Positions 1 through 9,374 of a DNA stretch of 64,000 bases are shown here, one piece after another. The DNA comes from Chrysoporthe austroafricana (taxonomy: Eukaryota > Ascomycota > Sordariomycetes > Diaporthales > Cryphonectriaceae), in the NCBI GenBank assembly GCA_001051155.2, contig JYIP02000001.1, positions 3,658,001-3,722,000 of the forward strand. Reading direction: 5' to 3'. Position 1 is the stretch's first letter; each line of letters opens with the position of its first letter. A program made the position numbers and the translations under genes. The notes beneath the pieces are model-generated. The model was not told where the DNA came from. It was given only the letters and a program-made list of their open reading frames with translations, and did not search any database.

Positions 1-426
1 ATAAGCGATGGCTATTGGATAGTAAGCAGGTAGATAAGATCCCGCAGAACGGTGGTAGCACTATTGATGTGCGAGTCGGCGGCCTGGCAAAAGAAATGGG
101 ACGGAACATTTTTCTATACCCGTCCTCTCCAGCATATTCTCCCTTTTGTACAAGTCCCGCAGCAGGCCACTTCTCCCGCCCGATGCGCCATTTATCAGTC
201 GACCACTGAGATGTCCCGTCGCGTCATCCTGGATCCTATGTCGAATCATTGGCTGATTGATGGGCATTTGCTAAGAGCATTCAGCTCCTATGCCTCCTCA
301 TTTTCTCAAAGTTGCCACTCTTCTGCGACGATGATGGCGTTGAGAGCTCAAGTCAATAGCACAATTTGGATTGCGTTTACTTTGTACCTGACGGATTTGT
401 GCCAGAGTATTTGACGCGTACTGGAA
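1..426. other. Left edge and upstream region of the NLR-like gene
   Basis: No recognisable coding sequence. Short overlapping open frames on both strands show no family motif. The stretch is probably the promoter and 5' leader of the hydrolase-NACHT-ankyrin gene that begins at 427. Confidence 0.5.
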
Positions 427-3341
427 ATGATGGCAAGATTTTCTTGGAATAAGAAGCACACGGCCGCGTGCAATACGTCGCAACGAAAAGGCAATCCACA
501 TTGGCACCCCAACCCAGGCTCCAACCCGTTCCAGAGTCCTCCAGTCCTCCCCTTCCCGGATGGAGTGAAGGTTTTGCACGACTGTTGTGATGCCACGATC
601 GATATCTGCTTTATCCACGGCCTGACTGGGGATCGGGACAGTACATGGACCGCTAAGGGGCAGCCCATCCCTTGGCCCAAGACACTCCTACCGCTAGAGC
701 TTAAAAAAGCTCGCATCCTCACGTTCGGCTACGACGCATACATAGTGCGAAAAGGGGTCGCGTCTGTAAATCGGCTGGTCGACCATGCTACGAATCTTCT
801 GACGAACCTAACGACAAATAGAGCCTGCTCTAACGCGTTGTCCCGCCTCCTCGTCTTCGTCGCCCACAGCTTAGGAGGTCTCGTTTGCAAGGAGGCTATT
901 CTGATGTCACGAAACAATCCCGATACTCATCTTCGCGACATATTTTGTTGCACCAAAGGTATTATATTCATGGGCACTCCTCACAAAGGAGCCTGGATGG
1001 CGGCTTGGGCATTGATACCGGTCCGCGCTATTGGCCTTTTCAAGTCTGCCAATCAGTCACTCTTAAGCGTCTTGCAGACAACAAATGAGTACCTCGAATC
1101 GATTCAAATCAGGTTCATGGCAATGTTACGAGAACAGTGTGAGGACCGCAGGCCTCTCAAAATCACATGCTTCTTTGAAGAGTTGCCACTGCCCGGTTTT
1201 GCTCAAATCGTGACCAAGGAATCCGCCATTCTTGAGGGTTATAATTACGTTACCATCCATGCCGATCACAGGAATATGGTCCGGTTTACATCTGCGGAGG
1301 AGAATGGCTTCAAGATGGTGCTTGGAGAGTTACTTAGATGGCAATCGCAAATCAGTAAGGAGAACTAGCACACGGCTTCCAAGGAGATATACTTTAGCTA
1401 ATAATAGGTCTGAAGCTGCGCAACAGCTATCAAATGGATTACCAAGACTGCTCAAGATCACTTGCATTTCCGGAGATGGAGAGCCGTTGCCACGCTACCG
1501 ACCCTGCTGCCGATGGAACCTGCAAATGGCTGCTACAACACAATACGTACCGACGCTGGGCTACTCACCATCGAGGCCTGCTCTGGATCAAAGGAAAGCC
1601 AGGTTCTGGGAAGTCGACACTGCTAAAATACGCTCTCGACAATCGTGAAGTCAGACACAACGATCTCGTTCTTTCCTTCTTCTTCCACCGTCGCGGCAAC
1701 GAACTCCAAAAGACACCTCTCGGCCTCTTCCAGTGTCTCCTTCACCAGGTCCTTGGGCAGGCCCCTGATGCACTGATAGACCTCATCAACACCTTCGAAG
1801 GAAGGCGTAACAATATCGGCGAGCCAGGTGAAAAAACGTGGCAATGGCATGAAAATGAGCTGAAGAACTTTTTCCAGCAATCTATTTCAAAGGCAATAAA
1901 AACTCGCTCAATCTGGTTGTTTGTCGACGCATTAGACGAATGTGGCAAAGACAATGCGGTCGGCCTAGTTGACGATTTCGATTGCTTGCTCCGAAATTCT
2001 GTGCCTAGTGGCTTTCAGTTCCACATCTGCTTCGCTGGTCGTCACTACCCAATTCTACATCTGGACGATGTATTCGAAATATACGTCGAGAATGAGAACC
2101 AGGAAGATATATCGACTTTCGTCGATGATCGGCTTGCTAAACTCCGCGAGCGAACATCTACGATTCCAGATTTAATCAAGGATCATGCCTCCGGCGTCTT
2201 CATGTGGGTGCGTCTGGTGGTGAAGAAAGTGCAAGACTTCGAGCGTGAGGGTGCCGGATTAGGGAAAATCGAAGCTGCAGTCCGATCTGTTCCTCGAGAT
2301 CTTGATGAACTATACAAAGGACTCCTCCGAAACATGGGACCAGATTCGCTAAGAATGATCCAGTGGATCTGTTTTGCCACGCGGCCCTTGTCTTTAGACG
2401 AGTTGCGATGGGCCATGGCTATCAAAGCTGATTGTGAATTCCAGTCATTGCATGAATTCCGGAGCGCAGAAGATTACATTCCTGATAATGATCGGATGAA
2501 GAGACAAATTCAGACGCTCAGCTGCGGCCTTGCCGAAATCGCACCGTCATCCGATATACAGGTAGTCCAGTTCATCCATCAATCTGTCAAGGACTTCTTC
2601 GTTGAGAAAGGCCTGTTGACACTGGACAACCAGGCAGAGTCCATGGATTTCGCCGTCAGGAGTGCACACCGCCTACTGTGCCGAATTTGCATATACTACT
2701 TAGCGACGGAGGAGATCAGCCGGATAACAAGCTATGAGCAGACAACCGACTTTCCCTTATTACGTTACGCTACAACCTCGTGGATGATACACTTAAAAGA
2801 GTGTGATGCTAGGAGTATACTTTAAGACGATCTTCTTGAACTGTTTTATCGGCCAGAAAATGCTATTTTAAAATCATGGGTGCGCGTATACGACATATTA
2901 GATGGATGGTCTGTTCATTGCCCACGATATGGCACTACTCTGGTGCATGTCGTGTCGATATATCAGGTCATGGGGCTTCTCGAGGTCATTTTGCAACAGG
3001 TCGACCAAAAAGATATCGACTCGAAGGATAAAAGCGGCCAGACGCCGCTCTCGTGGGCTGCTGCAAAGGGTCACGAAGCCGTTGTCAAGCTATTACTAGC
3101 TACAAACCAGGTCGACATCGATCTCGAGGATAAATCCGGCCAGACGCCACTTTTGTGGGCTGCCGAAAAGGGGCACACGGCTGTCGTAAAGCTATTGCTT
3201 GCTACAAACCGGGTCGATGTCAATTTCAAAGATAGAAACGGACGGGCGGTCTCTTGGGCCGCTGAAAGAGGACACGAGGCCATTGTAAAGCTATTGCTTG
3301 CGTCAGATCTTGGTTGCAAAGCTAGAGTGACGAAGCTTTAG
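427..3341 (+). CDS. NLR-like protein: SERAC1-type hydrolase - NACHT - ankyrin, broken by one in-frame TAA
   Basis: Exons 427..1354 and 1408 onward. The 53-nt intron 1355..1407 (GTAAGG, branch GCTAATA, ATAG) restores the frame through the conserved linker ending LAFPEMESR. Residues 1-310 are an alpha/beta hydrolase of the SERAC1/PGAP1 type: oxyanion region FIHGLTGDRDSTW, nucleophile motif AHSLGGLVCKEA, GTPHKG, and the histidine in IHADHRNMVRF. A NACHT NTPase follows, with P-loop GKPGSGKST at about residues 372-380 and Walker B IWLFVDALDECG. After 781 codons a TAA at 2823-2825 interrupts the same frame, which then continues with the conserved segment DLLELFYRPEN and three ankyrin repeats to 3341. 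Fungal proteins of this design are NOD-like receptors linked to non-self recognition and regulated cell death. Either the gene is a pseudogene or truncated allele, or the stop is spliced out by an unusually short 42-nt intron (2815..2856). I favour the mutation, because that intron would delete conserved sequence. Confidence 0.85.
2823..2825 (+). other. In-frame TAA separating NACHT and ankyrin parts
   Basis: The codon lies between ...CDARSIL and DDLLELFYRPE and is in phase with both sides. CAA (Gln) to TAA needs one C-to-T change followed by A, the classic CpA-to-TpA signature of repeat-induced point mutation. Homologues usually have a polar residue before the DLLELF segment (from memory of the family, not checked). 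Confidence 0.75.
3012..3317 (+). repeat. Three tandem ankyrin repeats, 102-nt period
   Basis: Copies lie at 3012-3113, 3114-3215 and 3216-about 3317. The 34-residue unit runs from D-I-D through SGQTPL-WAA-KGH to VVKLLLATN. Copies 1 and 2 are nearly identical in protein and very close in DNA. Copy 3 is diverged and has lost one codon (GRAVSW against GQTPLSW). High identity between units is typical of recently expanded or shuffled repeat domains in fungal NLR genes. Confidence 0.9.
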
Positions 3342-3484
3342 AGGGAGGGGGACTTCGACGCCCAAACCAGAAGGCCTAAGTCTGAACCCCGCTTCGACGA
3401 TGAGGGGGCGCTGCTAATATACTCCTGCATGCTCGTTCAACCGTTAGCCCGCCTGGCATCTTGCACCCTGACAGCTTGCTATTA

Positions 3485-3585
3485 AACCAGGTCGACATGG
3501 ATCCGAAGGGTCAGTACTGCCAGACGCCGCTCTTGTAAGCCTCCTGGGAAGAAAACGAGGCCGCTGCAAAGCGAGTGCTCGCTTG
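3485..3585 (+). pseudogene. Decayed extra ankyrin repeat
   Basis: Downstream of the stop at 3341, one frame reads NQVDMDP, then CQTPLL, a TAA where the conserved Trp of the repeat should be, then EAAAKRVLA and another stop. This aligns over its whole length with the intact units upstream. It is a dead repeat, so the array was once longer. The 143 bases between 3342 and 3484 hold only fragments, such as a copy of the AGCTTGCTA...AAACCAG repeat boundary. Confidence 0.75.
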
Positions 3586-4350
3586 ACTAGCTGGCTGACT
3601 ATGGCTGGAACTTTGTACGATCTTTTCTTTCCGTAGCTTTATTCTTGTAAATGGCTATTTGAAGCATTATTTCATTAAAGCCTTGTCAGTTATAACAGAT
3701 TATCCTTCATAGGTTTTTATGGTCTTCATAAAGCCAGGAGTAAAACTAGCTCCAAAACCAATGAAGGGGCATTGCCCTCGTTATCAACTAAAACATTCCG
3801 GACTGAGCCTCGCCCCAAGCCCCGCCTGCGAAGGTAATCTAAGTGAACGAGGACTCAGCAAGATCCCCTCTGGGACCGAACTCCCAGACACCTCCAACTG
3901 TCTGAACATTTCTGGACTCGTCGAGACCTCAAAGTACATATAATGCGCAGCTGCAAACCTTGATGCTGGAGGTGCGCCCCATGGCATGATACTCCATACC
4001 ATTCTATGTGGAGGCCTGCCGTTATGAACAGAATGATTCAAATATTTTGAGGGCCACGAGCTTGCTTGCCGGCGCGTGAGAGTTGGTCATGAGGGGGATT
4101 GGAGGAAAAAATGGCGCGAGGCTATGGAGCACTGCAACCCGGCTCCGTTTTGAGCTACGGAGATAGGGAGACTACATGCCGTTTCGGGCGACTCCCTTGT
4201 CGACGATGTAAACTCTCTACGCAAATTATAACGCTGTCAGATACAAGCATATAACCTAGGTTGCCTCCCGGACAACTCACGGTGCTATGCATGGCACTTG
4301 ACGGAGCCTCAACCTCTTGGCCTGAGATCGACCCCCATTACGATATCAAA
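3586..4350. other. Intergenic region, probable pectate lyase promoter
   Basis: No supported gene. A TATA-like GCATATAACC lies at about 4247-4256, roughly 95 bases upstream of the pectate lyase ATG. Reading frames on either strand resemble nothing known. Confidence 0.45.
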
Positions 4351-5559
4351 ATGCTGGCGTCAACAATTCTCACTTCAGCCCTTTTGGCACTGGTCCCTTC
4401 GACAGCCGCACTCGCCTTTCCTGGCGCGGTGGGCTTCGGCTCAGTCGCGACCGGCGGGACCGGAGGCTCCTCATATATCGTTACGAATCTGGAGGACTCC
4501 GGGACAGGTTCATTCAGAGACGCGGTCAGCGAGTCCGGCCGCATTGTGACCTTCGATGTCAGCGGTTACATCGTGCTAGAGTCAGCCGTCTCACTAGCCA
4601 GCGACCTAACCATCAACGGCTCTACGGCGCCGGCCCCTGGCATCGGGATCATGGCCGGTGAGGTTTCGGCCAGCAACGCCGACAACATCATCATCGTCAA
4701 CATGCGGTTCCGCCAGGGCAGTGACGATCCGGACGATGGAAAGAGTGCCTTCAACATGGGTGACGCGACGAACATTATCCTCGACCACTGCTCCTTTGCG
4801 TACGGCCAGTGGGACTCCGTGGACGCCGTGGGCGCCGTGAACATCACCGTGTCCAACAGTATCATTGCCTTCCCGATCTACCAGCAGTTCGGGGCGCACG
4901 TTGAGACCGGGCCGGCAACTTTCTTCGGAAATCTCTGGGTCAGCGCACATAACCGTCAGCCACTAGCCAAGTCTAATACGCAGTACATCAACAACGTTGT
5001 GTACAATTATCAGGCCGCATACACGACAGCCGACACGAGCGGGTCTTTCTACCACGACATTATGTACAATTACTTCATCACAGGCCCCAGTACGACGGAT
5101 GCTAGTGATCGGTACTGTAAGTAGTCATTCCCTGCCTTCCTTCCAGAGTTTCCCATCTTCCGTCTTTAGAAGCCTTTGGGAAGGTGCGTGGACTTCAGGC
5201 TCGGAGCTAGGGATCTAACCCATACGTAAACACTAGACCAGATTGAAAGCAACCAATATGCCTATGCCATTGGGAATTATGGCGACGCTAGCAATGACGG
5301 TGCTCTGAACGGCGCCGAGGAGAACGAGATTGGCGACGCTACTGTGCTCAGCTCGCCCTGGGAGTCGACCTCCACATCTATCGTCAAGTGGACCGCCGCT
5401 GAAGCCGTGACGAACGTCCTGGCTAGCGCTGGAGCGAGCCCTCGGGACGAGGTTGACGCCTTGGCCGTGTCGCAGGTTGAGTCGTACGGCACTGAGGGCA
5501 CGATCTATGGGGACCAGTCTGATACGGGTTTGTCCAATGGAGGCTACGGAACACTATAA
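4351..5559 (+). CDS. Secreted pectate lyase-like protein (PL1-type beta-helix)
   Basis: Exons 4351..5116 and 5237..5559, 362 residues. The 120-nt intron (GTAAGT...ACTAG) joins DRY to YQIESNQYAYAIG. The first 22 residues are a signal peptide ending in ALA, followed by the mature start FPGAVGFGSVATGG, a hallmark of this secreted lyase family. Further family features are the VTNLEDSGTGSFRDAV motif, repeated beta-helix rungs (IIIVNMRFRQ, IILDHCSFAYGQWD, ITVSNSIIAFP) and the stretch AHNRQPLAKSNTQYINNVVYNYQ. The protein probably cleaves de-esterified pectin by beta-elimination outside the cell. An in-frame TTG exists further upstream, but the ATG at 4351 is directly followed by the signal peptide and is preferred. 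The exact PL family and substrate are inferred. Confidence 0.9.
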
Positions 5560-5854
5560 CTCTCCTGATGGAGCCTGGGACTGATTGATTGCATGGTGGT
5601 TTGACGATTTACACTTACGAAATGAAAACCATACGTTTGTTTCGGTAGCCGTCGAGAAAATAGATCCTGCAATTAATTCAACTATGCTTCTATCAGCTGC
5701 TATCCTCTTCCGCCTCCACATCTGAATCCTCGCCACCGTCGGCATCCGGATATTCCTCGCCTTCCACATCCTTTCCACCAGCTTCCTCCGCCAAGCCGTT
5801 GCCAGCAGTCGGGGTAATGCGATTCTGTTCGTTAACTATACGATGCGGTCGACT

Positions 5855-6793
5855 CTATTCGTGCTCGGTACTCTGAAGATTTTTTCGGATGAAGGAACAG
5901 ATATCATCCATCCCGCGCGGCGACGCAATCCAGTGTGGTGGGCGTGTGACTCCAGAAATATTTTCCTTGTACTCAACGACCAAGTCCATCTGGCGCAGGA
6001 TACTAAAGAGATCTTGTCCGTACTTGACGGGGACCACATCGTCGTCGTACGAATGGCAGATCAGAACATTGCATACCCTCTTTCCACTCGCGCGGGTGCC
6101 AATGAAGTTCGGTATAACGCTGTAGGGGTGTTGTGTCTTTGGAATGTTATTGAGAAGGTGTCGAAAGCCTGTAGGCAAGAATGCCTCGCGAGCGCGGCGA
6201 AGCATTGACGGGTCGAGAGTATTCGGTGGGATGTTTGGATTCTGGATAAGCTGTGCGTATGGCATCTAGCCAGCGAAGCCGAACAGCCCAGAGAAATCGC
6301 CTTTGCCGTCGACGATTAGAGTGGCCACAGCCACTGCGAGCCCTTGATCGAAACCGCCTAGGAATATGTTTTTACGGGGGACCAGATCTGCCTCGAAATT
6401 GATGACTGACATTAGTCGGTCTATGCTTTCTTGGAGACTTGGCTGTAGGTTTATGTTATTCTTTCCTGGATCTTGACTGGACATTGGGAACCAGTTTCTC
6501 AGGCCTGAGGGGGCTTCATCGTCCTGGAACGGCGCATCTGGGAAAACCCATCGTATACAGCCGAACACGGCATTCAGCGTTGTAGGTCGATCCAGGTCTC
6601 GACTGAGTTTCGTCGCCAAGAGCTCGTTTCTGAATTGTAGACCTTGAATTGTTAGATTGGGTTGACTCTCCCATAGACGGATTGTATTATTTTTACCTTT
6701 GCTCTTCTTTCCATGCAGCATAATAACAGTATGTAGGTGTGAGGCCCCCGGGTCAGGACCGTCAATGAAGCAATTCAGTGCTGGGTCCGACAT
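5855..6793 (-). pseudogene. Acyl-protein-thioesterase-like hydrolase with in-frame stop and replaced nucleophile
   Basis: One frame runs from ATG 6793 to the stop at 5855, interrupted only by TAG at 6268-6266. N-terminal part: TVIMLHGKKSKG and IRWVFPDAP, as in carboxylesterase/acyl-protein thioesterases, then GGFDQGLAVA where the family has GGFSQG. C-terminal part: CHSYDDDVVPVKYGQ (acid) and PPHW (histidine). At the stop the sequence reads LFGFAG-stop-MPYAQL. The family normally has Trp here (G-W-x-PY), and TGG to TAG is one G-to-A change, equivalent to C-to-T in a CpA context on the + strand. The serine nucleophile is Asp (GAT). Two independent lesions make a working esterase unlikely, although the rest of the fold is well preserved, so decay is recent or the protein has another role. 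A further in-frame ATG at 6907 is possible but adds unconserved residues. Confidence 0.8.
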
Positions 6794-7341
6794 GACTGGT
6801 AGTTTGCCTTGAGATGGTGTTTTATGAAATAGACGTTGGTTATCTTGGTGAAAGTATGTACAGACAGCGAAGACGGAGAAATTCATTGCCAAATGGTATT
6901 GGCACAAGGCCTACTCAAATGTTATGGCTAGACCCGATTTCAACGCGGTTTGACCCATATTTCGAACTATAATAGCTCGTTGCGTCCATGCTTCCTGCCT
7001 GACCGCTATAAGAATCAGCCACAAAATGAGAAGGAGCTAGGCGCGAGGTTTGAACAAGAACTCGGAAGACGACCGTCGAAAGGATCCAGGGGATGATCAA
7101 AATTGCGGGGGCGCAGTGATAATTGGCAGTTGACAAATGCATCCACTTCAGTTACTCAAAACAAGCAGGATTTCGAAGGTGACATTGGTATTAAGCCTCT
7201 CCATTCGCTAATAAAATTTCCGATTTAGCCTCTTAATCGCAAGCCGTATTACCTCGGGCGCTCAATACGATGTCTGTCTTAAAGACAATACTGACGCGTC
7301 TGGCGGACAGGAGTACACGTGGGAACCATCTTTGAGTTCTT
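6794..7341. other. Intergenic region
   Basis: Holds the upstream region of the thioesterase-like gene and the 3' end of the DUF2461 gene, both on the minus strand. No coding sequence could be supported. Confidence 0.45.
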
Positions 7342-8752
7342 TCATTCTTCATCCTCCTCGTCAGAACTTGAATCGGTGTCCAAAGTAGGATCTGGCATCA
7401 CAATGTCATTCAAGAAGGTAACCTATATGCAGATTAGTAATGTGAGCGGAAAGCATACCACTGCAATTCGTGTGTCGCTTACATATCCAACCATGGCTTG
7501 CACTATTGCCATGATCTGATCCTGGCTGTCCGGGGCGGTAAAAATACCGTCAGGGACCTTCTTACCGATGGTAAAATTCCGCAGCTTCAACAGCTCGATA
7601 TCCCGGTGATCAGACTCGAAGCCCTGTTCCGGAGCACGTTTAGCACCCATCATGTACAACGGGAGTGCATGGCGTCTAATTTGAACTTCCCCTGCTGCTT
7701 TGAACTCGCCATCAGGGAGGGTTACAGGCTCACTCACCTTGGGCTTCGTCTTTAATGCGTTGTTTTTATTATGCTTCGCAAAAGCTTTCAGACAGCCCTC
7801 CTCATCGCCCTGCTTCGTGCCAACTAGAAACGTACGCCTGAAATTCTCCTCGCTCAGCATCCGCCTCCACCTCCGGGGGTGTTCATCAATGCTCGCCCTC
7901 AGCTTGGCAAGTTGTCCGGCGTCGGGCATCCAGGTCCCACCGCCGACGAAACACGAGCCCGGCTCACAATGCACATAGTAGCAGGCGTACGGCCCCTTGC
8001 GGCCTGTCCGTGAGAATGCGGCGCCGTAGTGTGGTTTGTATGGCGTTGGGTCCTTACTGAAGCGGATATCCCGGTAGATGCGGAAAACCACGTCCTTGAC
8101 TGGCAGCTCGGGTATGGTCGGGTCCGCAGCGATGACCTTCTGGGTGAGGGTCTCGACGAAGGTGTTCCAGTCCGTGAGGGACCGCCGGTATTCGGCATCG
8201 TTGGCTGAGGTGGAGAATGACACTAGTCAGATATCATGGGGAAAGCGTCATGGTCGAGAGCGGGGGGCGATACTCACACTTGAGCCATGAGCGCTTGTTG
8301 TTTGCCTTGAGATCCTTTAGGAACAACATGGTGTTTTGGTGCAGCTTATTGTCCTCATACGGCACCCCACCCGTCTCCCTCATCTTCTTGTATGGTATGA
8401 TCGTGACTCTGGGTGCTGCGTCCTCGTCAATCTCTTCATCGTACTCGTCTTCATCCTTGTCCTCCGATTCTTCCTCAGCATAGTCGTCCCCGTCTTCTTG
8501 CTCGGATTCAAGCCTCGCCTTTTTGTCGCCAGACCTCCTCACAGTTGGCGACTTCTTCGGGGGCCTGCCCCTTCTCTTGCCATTAGTGCGACGGATTTGT
8601 TCTTCTACTTCGAAATCGTCGTCGAAGTCATCGTCCTCGTGCGAATCACCCTCAAAATACTGACTCTTCTTGCCCAATGAGCTGATGCGGCCTGAGCGGC
8701 GCCGGTCGGATGGCTCGGGACTCTCGAAGGCCTTTCGCTTTAATTCTGGCAT
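7342..8752 (-). CDS. DUF2461 (TIGR02453) family protein with acidic nuclear-type N-terminus
   Basis: Exons in reading order 8752..8278, 8204..7483 and 7422..7342, 425 residues. Intron 8277..8205 begins GTGAGT and ends CTCAG, giving ...RSWLKSNDAEYRRSL. A later cryptic AG at 8223 also keeps the frame but fits the family less well. Intron 7482..7423 (GTAAGC, ACTAAT branch, ATATAG) gives MVGYVTFLNDIVMPDP and an acidic tail DSSSDEEDEE. Residues 1-120 are basic/acidic and low complexity, with GRPPKK, an AT-hook-like or nuclear localisation sequence. The DUF2461 domain follows (LKDLKANN, VVFRIYRDIRFSKDPTPYKPH, YYVHCEPGSCFVGGG). The family's function is unknown. The N-terminus suggests a nuclear location (inference). 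Confidence 0.93.
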
Positions 8753-9374
8753 TGTAGGGGGCCAATTATTTGAAGGCTTTGTTACGAGGGTCTCGATTGT
8801 AGAGGTCGAGCAAAGTAGTTGGTTGGGACTGAGACACGGATGAGGTGGTTGATGTGATGAGGTCATCGCCCCTACTGTATCAAACCCTACGCGCCGCGTC
8901 TGCAAGGTTCAGTTCCGCGGCATCGCGCCATCACGTGTTGCTCCCCGCGAAGCCAAACCAGGTTTTTTCCAGAGTGGTTCTCAACTCGAGAATGAAGAGA
9001 GTAATACGTTTAACATACACGAGGCAGGAGAAGAATTGTAAAGACACTTTGAAAAGTCCAAGGAAGTCGCGATGCGAATTTCTTCTCTTCAATTTGGGGA
9101 CCAGGAAAAAGAAAGAAAAAGAAAGAAAAAAAAAAAGAAAAAAGAAAGAAAACCTGCAATACTCCGGCGAATAATTCGGTCATTCACTAGGCTAAGAATG
9201 AAATTATACCCAGTCACATTAGTAGATAATAATGCTGCTACTGGTGATTGTGTCGTCGAGACAGTCCATTAATATCTTCCTAACGCCTACAAGATCTGAT
9301 ATAACTGAGCCCGCAGTCTCCCCGTTGGTGACGGCCGCTATGGACACTGCAGTATCGTTGTCTGTCTGCCTACT
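8753..9374. other. Intergenic region with a purine-rich tract
   Basis: Promoter side of the DUF2461 gene and 3' flank of the GH92 gene. A nearly pure A/G run of about 45 bases lies at 9107-9151. No gene was recognised. Confidence 0.5.
9107..9151 (+). repeat. Polypurine (GAAA-type) microsatellite
   Basis: An uninterrupted run of A and G built from GAAA and GAAAAA units, with an internal run of about eleven A. On the minus (mRNA-sense) strand it is polypyrimidine, lying between the 3' end of the GH92 gene and the start of the DUF2461 gene. Confidence 0.85.

Noticed and set aside
4261..4350. Upstream extension of the pectate lyase
   Set aside because: It begins at TTG and would bury the signal peptide; the ATG at 4351 is directly followed by a good secretion signal.
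7495..8223. DUF2461 protein ending without the third exon
   Set aside because: Reading through gives an unconserved tail CFPLTLLICI; splicing 7482..7423 yields the family-like MPDP...DEEDEE end with perfect splice signals.
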